From contig CM055614.1 of the NCBI GenBank assembly GCA_029379385.1, forward strand, positions 19,201,994 to 19,265,993: 64,000 bases of DNA, in the 5' to 3' direction. The stretch is from Quillaja saponaria (Eukaryota > Streptophyta > Magnoliopsida > Fabales > Quillajaceae). Positions 25,741 through 38,461 of this stretch are shown here, piece after piece. The notes beneath the pieces were generated by a model. That model was not told where the DNA came from. It did not search any database and saw only the letters and a list, made by a program, of their open reading frames with translations. The position numbers were made by a program, and so were the translations under genes. Numbering within the stretch: the stretch's first letter is position 1; each line of letters opens with the position of its first letter.

Positions 25741-28340
25741 ATGCTTACTCATTATTTTAAAAAGTTGCTAAGTCACATGTTTTATGTATAATGCCCTGCC
25801 ATCAGATAATCCTAATATAGTAGAAATGCTACCAAACTCTGATAAACTTTAAAAAAAAAAAACAATGAAAGCTTCGTAATGACATATATTACTAAATACT
25901 GCTGGTAACAGACGCTAATACATGAACTTGGCTACTAAATGACCTAATTATACTTTGTAATCACCTAGCCAGTGTAGCTTTTTGACTTAGTACTCTTAGA
26001 TGATGTTATGCATGAAGTTGTGTCTCCCAATTTAAGTTTCCACACAACATTATCTATTTCATATGTTTATTGCACATTGATTACTATTAGCAACTAAGAA
26101 ACTAAATAAAACAATGATCACTAAATCTTGACTTTGAAACTTAATCTGAAACCAAATCAAACAATACCCATGCATAATTTTATAGCCAATTTTATTACTA
26201 ATTCTCTACTGGATTTGGCGGGGAATAGAAATAGAAAGAACAAGTTATAATATAAAAAAAATTAGGTTTTACCAAGACTTCAAAGCAGGGGTTGAAGTCC
26301 ACACCATTTTCTTCTCTGTGACTGACCACATAGGATGTTCCCTTCCTTTTTTGCTTCTTCTTTTTATTAGCAATTGCTATCTACAATGCCCAAAGTACAT
26401 TTGATCCATTAATAGCATTCCACCAGCTTCTTATTTGTGAATTCATTGATTTTTTTTTATTTTTTTTGTAGTTCTGGAATCGTATTAGTTGCATTGGAAT
26501 TGGGGTTAAGAGTTGTGAGGAGGGTGTAACCCAAGCCTCTGACTTGTTAGGCGAAGACTTTATTGTAACGGCTATGTGGCTGAGAGCTAGCTGTGATGGG
26601 GAGGAAGGAAAGCCGACGAAAGGGTTTGGTTAGTTTTAGAAGGTAGCAAGGCATAGGTGGACTTGGAGACACAGCCCACCACCTCAGCTGGAGCTAAATT
26701 CCTTGGACTGCGCACTAACTAAATCAGGAACACGGCAAGTGGAAGTTCAAGAAAGCAAGGAGGGACTAGAAGAAAACATGAGAGTTTTTATTATTACATA
26801 AATATTTTTTAATTATTATTTTGTTTCGAATAGATTTTTTTTAATTTTTATTTCTATCCCAATTCTTCTATGTTATAATATTAATAAGATTACAATTGTC
26901 TTAAAACTATGATTTTTTCTTAATTGTTTTCAATATTAATAAATCTATAATTATTATTAAATTGATAGTAAATTTCTCAATTTTTTATTTAATAAGTTAC
27001 AAATATTATAAATATTGTTGTGTTAATTCTTCTTTCATCTTTAGATTTTGATTAAAAAAATATGTTTATATTTTGAATTAAATTTTTTTTATTGAATTTA
27101 TATATTTGTTTAATGTCACTAACATGGAGTATTATTTTTAATTAACTATTATTTTTTGATATATGCATTAATTATTGACAAACATATATATATATACCAT
27201 AAACACGATTCACGCACAATGCGTGTACCACAAAAATTAGTATATATTATATAAATGAGAGACCATAAAAGGGTCTCTCACTTTTATAATAGTATAGCTC
27301 TAAGATTAATTTCTTTAGCTAGCAAAATAAGAAAAAAAATCTTACTAGATATATCTTAATTGTACATTGATTGCTTATTTCTAATTTATCAATCTCAATT
27401 TTATATAGGTTCGTTCTCGTAGGAATCAAATTAATTGATTTTAAAATTATAAATTTAAAATATATGTATGAAATTAAAGTACCAACGCACCTTCACTACT
27501 GACACTCTTAAATTATGATCTTATGAAAATAGAAAGAAAAATACAATTAATCGTATAGGTTTATATCATTCGATCATACACAATGTCTTGAACAAACTCT
27601 ATATAATTATCAATAATTCAACAATATAATATTTTGATAGCACATTTTTTTTTTCACGAGTGCATCACAAATCACAATTAAAAATTAAAATATAAAATAT
27701 AAAAAATAACTCATAATCAACAAATAAGAAAAATAATACACAAATTGAAGAAAAAAAAATAAAATAATACACACGCATGTACTAATTGGTGCTCAGTAAA
27801 TATCACCTTCAATCATGCAATACATTGGAAATTTCCTTTAATTTGCCCTAGCATGTGTGGTCATTTTTCTTAGCTACAACATCCACTCGTACAGACATAC
27901 ATACGTTTATTCCTTTCCTTTAGGCCGAAAAACCTTCTTAAATAAATTTATAATTCGAAATAAATTCAGTTCATAGTAAATATTAAGCTGAGTACCTCAT
28001 GATTATTTATCCCACTCCATTGTCTTCCACCTCGTATTTTATTTCACTCAATCCTAACTCTCCAAAAAATAAAAAATAAATAGTATTATTATTATTGATT
28101 CTATAAACTTTTCATAGCTAATTCTAAACATATTAATGTGTGTAATTGAAATTAAGAATAAATATCTAAAAAGTATGTGACAAAACAAATAGTGACTTTA
28201 TTTTTTCTTAATTTTTTTTTTTTTTTAAATATCAGAAAAATTCTTCCTCTTGAGTTTTAATGTCAAATAATCCTCTTCCGTTAATTGGGGCTTCTGTTGG
28301 GCTTACTGCAACTTATCAAACAGCTCAGTAATAACAAGTC
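25741..28340. other. AT-rich intergenic DNA
   Basis: No gene is supported. A GC-richer island lies at about 26480-26780 and has no open frame of note. A short perfect hairpin (GAGAGACC with GGTCTCTC) lies at 27265-27287. Confidence 0.5.
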
Positions 28341-28369
28341 CACATGTAAAAATCTATTTAAAACAAAAA

Positions 28370-28445
28370 ATTCCGCAGCCGAGAGTCGAACCCGAAATTC
28401 TTGACAAGTTGAATTTACCAGGAGAACTACTGCTGATGAGATACT
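28370..28445 (-). repeat. tRNA-like / SINE-like remnant
   Basis: On the minus strand, GGGTTCGACTC (28383-28393) is an excellent pol III B box, with a weak A-box-like TTCTCCTGGTAA about 40 bases upstream. No cloverleaf can be drawn, so this is not a tRNA gene. A decayed tRNA-derived SINE head is the best explanation. Confidence 0.35.
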
Positions 28446-31400
28446 CAATTTAGTATATTTTTTTTATATAACTATTATAGACCTCATCTCCATTTGGAGG
28501 CAGTAATAAATGCTAAACTTTTTAAAATATAATAAAGAAAAAAAAAATTCCTTTTTATAAATTTATATTAAGGAAATATATTATTATGTCATTTATAGAA
28601 AATCTAATTTTTATATTTATATTAATGAAATATAAAAAATTAATTTCTAAAAGAAGATTAAGTACTTCAAAGTCTTTAAATATATTAATATTTTATAAAT
28701 ATTTACTAATACTCATTTAAAATATTTTAACGGCAGAATCATAAAATATAAATATTTCATCATCTAATCTCATTTATCCACTAACTCCAAAAGAAAAAAT
28801 GTATATTATCATTTTATTTTTATTTTTTTAAATTTTTAAATAAAACAAATTATAAATATCATTTTTCATCTATTCTCATTTTCATCCCATTTACTCTTAA
28901 AGCTTATATATGTTGAGAATTTTCACTGAGGCTCCTTTAGTTGTTGCCATTGCTTTACATGCTAGCTACTGCTTTACATGCTACCATTATTATTTACTAT
29001 CACCTATGATGCTTTAGCTGCTTCTATTGAATTAATGGTTACCAACAAGGTAGCCTCTTTTGAAACGATTTTTATTATTATTATTAGAGAAGAGGAAGAG
29101 AGAATAAACCCCCCAATAAATTGTAGGAGAGCCAATCCTTGGACTTCTTAGATAGATAGAGATAATAGTTGCCACTTAACTACTCAAGATCTTGACCTTT
29201 TGAATAAAATTCAAATTCAAAGAGATTTTTCAGGGATATTTTTGCTTAGTGGTAACCAGACATAATACATACATAAATTTATATATGAAATCTTAGATTT
29301 GAGTCCACCATTTTAATATAAAGTGGTAATGGTGAGGTAAACGACATTTTCAATGATGTTATGATTAATTGATGGATGCATGGTGCAGGTTTGTGGTTGC
29401 TATATGCATGTAAAGTCTTATTATGTTGGTACCATGAGCATTACTACATTGACACTTTGAATTAATTGCAGGTAATAGTTTGTTGCTAGTTGTAAGAAAA
29501 TATATAAAAGATAATGAATAGATATAAAATAAAAAATAAAGAATATATAATATATTCGGGTATAAAGTGAATTTTATAATATTTATTATATATTTAAATT
29601 GGGCTTTAGTATTATTTTGTATGTATTTAATGAAAATATTGTTAAAATAAATTAGTATTGATTGACATAAGATTAATTAGAAAATAATGAAAAATCACAT
29701 TAGATCAAATTGATATGAGTAAAATTAGGAAAAATAAAGAATCAGATCAAATTAAATGACTAATAAAGAGAATACATAATAAATCAATTTAACTATATTT
29801 AAAATGTCAAATTCATTATTATTAACAAGTTTGCTATCAAAAATTGGTGTTACTAATTAGTTAGAATTGTTTTGGCCTTTTGTATTGTATTATGTATTAT
29901 TTAGTATGTATTTAATGAAAATATCTTTAAAATAAATTACTATTGATTGCATAAGATAGAAATTAGATAATAATGAAAAATCAAATACATTTCCATTTGT
30001 TCACAAATACTCCTCGGGGCCGGGCTATTATGCCTGAACCTTTATATTCGTGAGGGGGGATATATTGGATGCCAGTCCTCCCAAGGACTGTCACTAGCTA
30101 AAAAGCTGTGTATGGGCTCTTTTGAGCTATTTGTTATGATGGTGGGCAATAGCCTCTTCCGTGTTGAAAGCGATAAGCTCATCTTGATTTGGTGACTTCG
30201 TGCAAGAAGATTTTTCTACAATATATTTATGATTGCTGCTGAAAAGCCAAGCTCAAAAGGAAATTCGTTAAATCCACAAATATGAGAATATATTGCTAGA
30301 GATAATAATCAATAATATTTTAAACAACTTGTATAAACTCTTGGTTTATCGGATTTTGACTGTTTAATCTTGAGATTTATCCACAAGTTGTATGCAGGGT
30401 AAGAAATTTTTTTCTTTTGTGGTCATTACTTGACCTCCGTATATGTCGTTTATTTGTACTAAGTTGTATGCTAAATCACTTGAAACATTTATCAAGCATC
30501 AAATAATAAATATGACTCGGTCATCAGTTGACTCGAGTTTTGAGAATATATAGTAAATAAGTATTTTGTATTGGCCGAAATCAAAGGCATAAACTTGTAG
30601 AAATAAATTCTATGACGATAACAATAATTTGTAAATGCTAATTGTAAGGCTACAAATTTGTATTAAAAAGGCGTACTAGCCAAGCATTTTTATGCATAAT
30701 CATTTATGATTTCTATTTATTTTTTAATAAGAATAGTTACATATATTTTGTAAAAATGCAATTATAAAGTCTAAGAACATATTCGTAATATGTCAAAATT
30801 AATTAGGCCATCTATATATAAAAATATAGATTTTAAAGGCCTATATGTAATTTTCTAGAATTGTTTAGGTTATTTATATGAGAATATAAAAACCTAGGAG
30901 TCCATGTGCAATTATTTTAAAGCACTTAGGCAATTATTCGGAACGTGATGTATATTTGTAAACAATGAAAGGTTTTATAGTAATTCTGTAAACTACTAAA
31001 GTATTGGGCCATTAATGTAATTATATAAAAGTTTTGGGGTAAAAATTGAAAATGTATAATAATTTTAACCTAATTTGTAAATTTTTAATAATTTGGGTCA
31101 TTTATGTAAATATGTAATAAATTTGGTCCATTCACTTATGTATAAATACAATGACCGATAGAAATTCTGCAAACCTGGTTTGGGCTGATCTGGATTTTAT
31201 CAACCTGTGGGTTTGGCCTGACTTCTTGGAGTTGGGCCAATATTTTGCATTTTGAAGGATCAGCCCGCTGCATTTCATACTCTTCATGGCAATCGAATTT
31301 GATACTGTCTTCACAAGATTGGTGAGTCAAATCTTCAACCCTCTGAACTATTACAAATTGGTGAAACGGAAGGTCCTGCGTTGGACCTTTTAAAAGCTAA

Positions 31401-34400
31401 GCTGGAGGCTGTTTTGGCAGAGACCAGATCTTAACAAGCTGCTTCCATGATGGAGTTCCATTGGCTTGATCATAGATTTACAATATCCAATGCAGAAACA
31501 CGGGTGGCCATCTAAAAACCTAAAAGCTAGAGGAAGATCTACATGGTTCGGTGGCATATTCAATACCAATACATAAAAGACTAGCTATTTTTCACATAAT
31601 CTTTTCTGCATATCATGAGGCAAGAAGCTACATTAGGAGCGATTTGGTATAGGATCTAAATCCAAATCAGATAGATTTTCTATGGGCAATGCCAATGTTA
31701 AGACCAAATTTGACCAGTTGAGAATCCTTCATGTGGCTGACATGCAAAGAGATGATCTTTTGGACTTATGAAAACTCTGATGCCAAAATCTGTATTTGAT
31801 CAAAGTATAAATAAGCTGAAAAGTTGTAAAGAGTATGATTTGAGAGGACAACCTATTTTGTTTTGAGGTTTTGAGTCTTTTTATATAGGAGTTGTGTCGC
31901 AGTATTAACCACAGCAGTTATGACTTCCGTTACAATAATAATAACGTCTATTATAATAATAATGACACCCGTTACATAATAATAAATGATAATGACGTTT
32001 ATTATAATAAGAATTAACGGTGACAGCTACGATTCATATTAGTTTGTTATACTTTAATCATGCCACATGTAATATTTATTGGATTAGTACAATCCTATAT
32101 TATTACATGGCATTTGTCTCTTAGAGTGGATTGTGTCATACATGACAATATTTATTGCATTTGCATCTTCTCAGAATAGAACAACTTTTTTTTTCTAAAA
32201 ATTTATAAGATACCTAAATATTAATTTAATCATATATGACGTTATCTTCTTGTCCCACACTAAATGGAAGACATCATAAATAGGCAATTAAGTATCCACT
32301 TGGCTAAAAGCTAAGTTGTAAACTTTCAGTACGAACATGGACAGGGACTAATAGGAAAATGAGAGTGATATTTTTTAAAAGTTTTAATGTTGAGACAAGA
32401 ATGAAAATTAATTGCTTCATAAGTGAAGAGAAAATTCAGAGAAGTAATGTTGAATTTTTATTGTTGAGACATCTTATTATCTTTTCTTTCAGTTTCATTC
32501 ATTTCATCTTTTTTTCTCCTTCAACTCTTTCTTTTATCTTTTCTCATATTTTCTTTGTTACCTTTGTTTGTTCATAAAGGCTAATTCATAACACCAAATT
32601 AAATAAGAAAACAGAACCAAAAGCAATTACGAGAATATGTAATTAAGTGTTAGGGTGCTAGCAAACCCCAACTATAAGTGGCATTAGCTCCCTTATATCA
32701 TGGAAAATATAAATCAAATAGTATTTAGTAAAAGCAACAACCATTTTTTTTTCTCAAATCAAAAATCATAAAAGGAATGAAGTCAAACTCAGTTTGACTT
32801 TTTCAAGTCTTAGATACCAAACCCAACAAAGAAGCAATAGCAGGGTGGTGGTATACAATGAGGTTTAAATCAAATCAAGTCAAATAAATTAGTACAACTT
32901 CTTACACCAAAAAAAAAAAAAAAAAAAAAAAACAACTCACATACAAAATAGGCAACACAATCCCATTTCCTCAGCAACAGTAAAGCATATGAAATTATTA
33001 TTTGATCAATGAGAGGAACAAAATCAACCAAACAAGATAAAAACAAAATCACATAAGAACAAAAGCAACTCAAATAAAAAGCCATACAAATTCTAGAATT
33101 AAAGTAGAATTGAATGTAAGGGATTTTCACTTTACTCACAATGATAAATGGATCAAATAGCAACATAACGCCAAACTTGAGGGCTTCAACCAGTAGATTT
33201 GAAGTGGTAGGGAAGCTTGATTGGCAGCATTATGATCAGGGAGACTGGTCTAGAGGGAGAGAGTTTTCAGAGGGAGAGAAATGTGAGTTGCATAGAAAGA
33301 ACGGTAAGGAGAAAGGAAATTCGCGGTTAGGCTTCAATTTTAGGTAAAAGTATACGCATCTGCCACTCCAGACACAGGTACATTAAGTGGTAGATACAGA
33401 CACACTATTTTAAATAAAATAAAATTTTATATCTGCGTATGCCTTTGTAGATGTAGATAATAAGACGGAAGGATGCAAATAAAACCGAGAAAAATGGCTC
33501 CAAGGTTAAGTTATATATGCTCCTGAAAAATAGTATATGTGTTTGTGTATTCGAGTGGAAATAGGCAAAATTAGGGTTGACACTGGAATCCATGTCCTAC
33601 GTCTAACTCAGGATATGAATAATGAAATGATTGAATTACATGGTAACGAAGCACTGAAAAGTTTGATCAATGTATCTTAACTTCGCTTGTACTTGAGTGG
33701 TCATGATACATTACTAAATGTCAATCTTCATCTATAAATGTAATTAGTTGGTTGGTTTGAGGAAATCAAGGTTGAATAAAAGAGTTTTAATTTAACTATT
33801 TTTATTAGGAAGTATCATGTTACATTTATTGCCAATGTATGAGAGAACCTAATATGTTATTTACTATAATTGATTTAGGTTAAAAATCTTGAAGGATTTA
33901 TAAATATTTGGAGTTAATTGTTAAGTTCCAAATACAATAGGGTATTATGGTAATTTTTTATATGTATAGGGCAATACTAGTTTTCTTGAAAGTAAAGAAG
34001 AAAGCCTAGTGAGAATCTAATTAGATTCGGGCCACTAGAGTCTAAAAGGCTCACTAGCAATCCTAATATGGTTATAGGTTACTAAGGGGTCTTGGGTTTA
34101 ATTGGAATCCAACACATATGGATCCAATTAGACAAACCCTAGCCACCACTTATATATGACATGAGGAGGATTTTTGGCCAAGTGGATCCTAGCAAGCAAG
34201 TCAAAACAATTCACATTGTGAGAGACTTGATTTTCGGCCACTAAGGTTTTAAGCAAGAAAAGTTCTTGTTCAACCAATCCACCAGAGCCAAAATTCATAC
34301 CTTGAAGTAAAAGTGCTCTTGCTTGAAGAACAACCTCCTCTATTAGAGATTCAATCGAGTAGGAGCTAGCATGTATCCTAAGTGTTGAATCAACATCCTT

Positions 34401-34965
34401 CAACCACATAAAAGGGTTTGTAAATTTTTCTTAAAGATTTTAATCAATTGTGTGAACTTTAACATTAGAGGTTATACACCTGAATAACTACTAATACATT
34501 GATATGATTTTGTATGTTTGATTGGGAGTGTCGATGTGTGAAACTGAGAAAGAACCCAAAGCATTTCTGCTAAACAATTAAACTAGCTACATCAAGGAAA
34601 GCTTCAAAGGTTAGTAATTAATCTTAAGTTTTTATTTATTTTATAATTCTTTGATTCAACTATTGGTTATGTTTTGAAAAATTTTAAATATTCCGCTACG
34701 TATGCAAGTGATGCATCATGTTTAATTTTTCCAATAGTTATTTACCATGAAACAAAATTTTATGAATATATAAAACATATTTAATTTTCACAAAATTCAT
34801 AAATTTTATCTCACAATAGGTAATAATAAAAATAAATGTAAATGAAAAGACATGTCATATTAGTTGATACTTTATCATATTCATTTTAGACATTTAATTA
34901 GTGGAATGTTCATATAAATGCTGGAAAATAAAAATAAAAACTAAATTAAGAAAAAAAAAATTTGT
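28446..34965. other. AT-rich intergenic DNA with decayed repeats
   Basis: No gene is supported. Visible items: two related AT-rich segments (about 29605-29700 and 29880-29985 share GTATGTATTTAATGAAAATA and AATAATGAAAAATCA), a GC-richer block at 30010-30230, an exon-like segment at 31319-31434, tandem ATAATAATAA tracts at 31930-31990, a poly(A) run of about 23 at 32909-32931, and LTR-like sequence at about 33800-34620 with a TTATATATGACATGAGGAGG box. Confidence 0.5.
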
Positions 34966-35243
34966 AAAAAAATATTGATGTCAACATTTTTTGGTGATAA
35001 TACTCATCGATTTTTGGTGGAGTGTCTCAAACGATATAAAAAAGAAAGGTGGGTTTGAAGTGATATAAAAAAAAGTGGGTGTCTACTTTGAAAATGACCT
35101 ACAAATTAAGGTATTCAAATGATTCTTTTTTCTTTTTTTTTATATCATTAGAGATACTCATTTTTCTTTTTTCTATTATTTGATGCACTTCACCAAAAAC
35201 TGATAAGTATAGTCGATGAAAAATAATGACATATCAATTTTTT
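34966..35243. mobile_element. MITE-like foldback element
   Basis: A unit of about 280 bp has long imperfect terminal inverted repeats. The left arm TTTTTGGTGGAGTGTCTCAAA (near 35011) pairs with the complement of TTTGATGCACTTCACCAAAAA (near 35179), and TGATAATACTCATCGA pairs with its counterpart near 35200. Internal GATATAAAAAA tracts are also mirrored. It has no coding capacity. The family is unknown. Confidence 0.55.
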
Positions 35244-36244
35244 TGTACATTATAATATATATTTTAAATATTTTTCTAGTTATTTCTTAAAAAATTAAAA
35301 TTCATTATCTAAATTATAATTCTTTTACTAAAAAACAAATTACTATAAGTTTTATTAAGTAAATTATCATGTGCAGGTACTTATTGAGATTGATTAATTG
35401 AGCACATGAATTCGGTGAATACTATTAATTTGATGGAGGAAAGTGGTGATGAATGTGAGGTACTTTTTTCCTACAAGCACTAATACTGCTCATGTTAAGA
35501 AAAAACGTAAAACTTCATTAGTTCAACTAGTTTTTCTTGAAAATTGAAATCAGCTTATTAGAATTCTACTAGCTTAGTCAACCAATTAATGGAGAAACAA
35601 TATTCTAAGAAGTACTATTTTCAATGAGAAATTAGTTCTAAGAGAGTTAAATAATTTCCAAAACTCTTGTATCATTTTCCAACATTGTCTATAATTATTA
35701 TGTCTACGAATACGATGGGAAAAGCACGAACCAACCCCAATCAATTAAAAAAAATATATGAATCCCATATAGGTTGCACATAATTTTTCTTAAAGGAAGT
35801 CACACCTAGCCTCACCCCCTTAAAAGGTTGTGTCGAAACCAAGGAAGCATTGGTGAAGAGGATGAACTATTTTATTTATTTTTTTTTTTGTTTCTCGGAT
35901 TTCCTCATAGATATTGGGAAATAAGATGCCCTTCTAACAATTGCATGCTCCAAGGTTCGAACTTATATTTTGAACTTCAGATGCAGTTCACTTACCACTA
36001 CACTTAACTAATCGATTCACGGCAAAAATTATCAAATTTTATTTTGACAATAGGAGAAAATATGTCTGTTGGGCTCTTCGTAATTCTTCCACCTTGTATA
36101 AGCTATTTAGTGACATTATTCATAATGATATATTTCCTTTCATATTACGTCTATGATAAGAGATTATAATATATTATTAGAATCTCACCTCAAAATTTAA
36201 TCTTTTGTGTGAAATAGTTTTAACCTAATAGTTTAATCTTTTAT
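35244..36244. other. AT-rich intergenic DNA, nothing clear
   Basis: No gene or RNA is supported. A tRNA-B-box-like AAGGTTCGAAC at about 35951 stands alone, without an A box at the right distance. Confidence 0.5.
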
Positions 36245-36249
36245 GAGAA

Positions 36250-36425
36250 ATAACTTTTAAATATGGTATCAGTTTAAACCTATTCTAGTTTGGGATTCTA
36301 GATTCGTGGTTGCTCCTCCTCACAATTGTTTTCTTTTTCTTGCAGACTCGAACCCTTAACATTGCAATGGCCCCTCAATCGCTAAGTTCATGCATGTCCT
36401 ATCAATTGAACCATGCCTTGTGCAT
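36250..36425 (-). mobile_element. tRNA-derived SINE-like element
   Basis: On the minus strand, TGGTTCAATTGATAGGA (36413-36397) matches the pol III A box and GGGTTCGAGTC (36355-36345) the B box, about 42 bp apart as in tRNA-derived SINEs. A C/T-rich body follows. The 3' end is not defined. Confidence 0.5.
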
Positions 36426-36920
36426 AAATTAAAATTTAAACACAATGTATGAAGAATATGTACATTCTTCACGCAGACAAGCCTAGCTTTTAAGTAGATC
36501 AGTTATTCGACATATGGGACATATACATATAATACCTGGCATATTGTTTTGTATAGAACAACATTGTCTGTTGTTTATGCCTAAATTACTCAAGCAGCCT
36601 CTGCACGGTTCTTAGGGAATAAGATACCCAACTTATATCCAAGATAGAAAATCATAGTAATAGTCAATGATACACGAGACTAAACAAGATTGTGATGCAT
36701 GAAGTACCCAAACTCAAAATAATACTTAAAATGACCTCATTTCCTAGATAAGCATATGATTTCTGATTGTTTTACATCAACAAAAACAAAACTAAGCACC
36801 TTGCATGAGCTGATTCATTTCTCCAAATAATGTTGTTACATGGTTTACCAAAAGTTCAAAATCACAAAATATAGAAGCTTCCCAGACTAATACTACTTGC
36901 AGTAAACTCAGGCAAAGAAA

Positions 36921-38461
36921 TTACCGACCATGTTTGAAAATGGAGACTTTCAACACAAAATCATCTCTATTGATCAGCTCCAAGACACAAACATCTCCAA
37001 CTTGTAAATCATTTTCCCTTGAAAATGCAGACCAACCTGAAGACAATCTACCATTGCAATATTTCGGATAATGGATTAACTTCAACGGCCACAATCTATT
37101 GCCAACATTCAAGGTCACATTCTGTAGATTATGTTTCACATGGCTCCTTATAAAATCAATTGGTACACCCTGCATCAGACAAAAATTTTCTCGCTATTAA
37201 TCAATGTAATTAAATTCCTGTTATTCATTACTTGTCTATATAAATCAATAGGATAGTATGCATTATGGTGCTTAATGATTACCACTGATCTAGCTCGAGG
37301 CCTTATAGAGACGGTGAAGAACGGATTCACTGAAACAAATCTTCTGGATGCTTCAAGAGGGCCGGGCACCTTGGACTTGTTGAAAGTAGAAGGCCTATGA
37401 GAATTCTGTTCATCTGCAATATAAGATTATCAGTAATTTAGAATTAGTCCTTTTAATGATTTTGGGGAACTCTGTTCTTATACACTGTATACTTACTAGA
37501 GTAGCTTTCAGTTTCTCCATTTGGGTTAAATCTCCTCTTTTTACGAGGTCCAAGACATGGCGATGCTGATTTTTGACTTTCTCTTGAGTATGGTGGGAAT
37601 TCAGCCAATACTGCAATTGAGTCATCACTCTGATCACTTAATTCTTTGCCATTGGAAGGATATTCTATTTCTAAAGCACTCATATCGAATATGAGTACAC
37701 GAAAGCAGGAAGTTCCTTCGTATCTAAAAACCAAAAGATGTCCATGGCCTAGAGAATAATGCTCCGCAAACTCTTTCCAACCATCTTGCAACCAAACTTC
37801 ACCATCACTCTTTGTCCAATTAACTCTCCATTCCGCACCATTTGGAAGCTTTAGAATTACTGGGTTTGCCAAATGTTTTCCATATTGGATTACAAACATT
37901 TTTGGAATCCTCTGTTAGAAGCATCTTGTTAGCCAGCATGCCAGAAATTAATATCAAAAGTAAAAAAGTATATATATATATATAAGAAACTTCAGAGTCA
38001 TAAAAACAAACATTTAAGTTTCCATTTTGCAGTTAGTCAAAACACTGACAATGATAAGACTCAAATTCATTGGTTTTTCCATGATTGAAGCCAAACCACA
38101 CAAACCTGAAATTTAAACACTAATGCATGCAATACAGACATCAATTGGTCTATACACTGTTGACCCAGCAGACAGGGTAAACCCTATATCTGGTTCATGT
38201 ATATGAGTAAAGTAGATGACTCTCCCCAAATCATTCATTGTGGTACAAAAGTTTAAAACTGGCATTGTCCCATAGCCATGGTTTTTCTTCTTCTTCTTCC
38301 TCAGACTTTTAACAACAATCTATGGAAATTTACTTAATGAGAGAAGGAGAGAGAGAGTGAAGAATACTTACAAGCTTGCCATCCAACAGCATTTGGGCCA
38401 TAATAATCTTGAAAAAGTGAATAGCTTTGGGTGGACGATATTCATCATATTGAGAAGGCAT
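36921..38461 (-). CDS. B3 domain-containing transcription factor, REM-like, two B3 domains
   Basis: DNA-binding nuclear protein of the REM branch of the plant B3 superfamily. Four exons: 38461-38372, 37911-37497, 37413-37283, 37169-36921, in phase, giving 294 residues. The start MPSQYDEYRPPKAIHFFK leads straight into B3 domain 1 (about 14-108), with IPKMFVIQYGKHLANPVILK, W...DGWKEFAEHYSL and GHLLVFRYEGTSCFRVLIF. A Ser/Glu-rich linker with a basic patch (GPRKKRRF), a likely nuclear signal, follows. B3 domain 2 (about 188-294) runs from NPFFTVSIRPRARS through VPIDFIR, LKLIHYPKYCNGRLSSGWSAF and DLQVGDVCVLELI. Exon 3 could instead use a GT 33 bases downstream at 37249, adding 11 residues inside domain 2; the shorter form aligns better. 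REM genes often act in reproductive development or vernalization, but the exact role is unknown. Confidence 0.88.

Noticed and set aside
28370..28445. Possible tRNA gene
   Set aside because: Only the B box is good. No acceptor stem or anticodon arm can be folded, so it is listed as a SINE-like remnant.
34128..34409. 93-codon minus-strand open frame
   Set aside because: The surrounding plus-strand sequence looks like an untranslated LTR or leader, and no protein family is recognisable.
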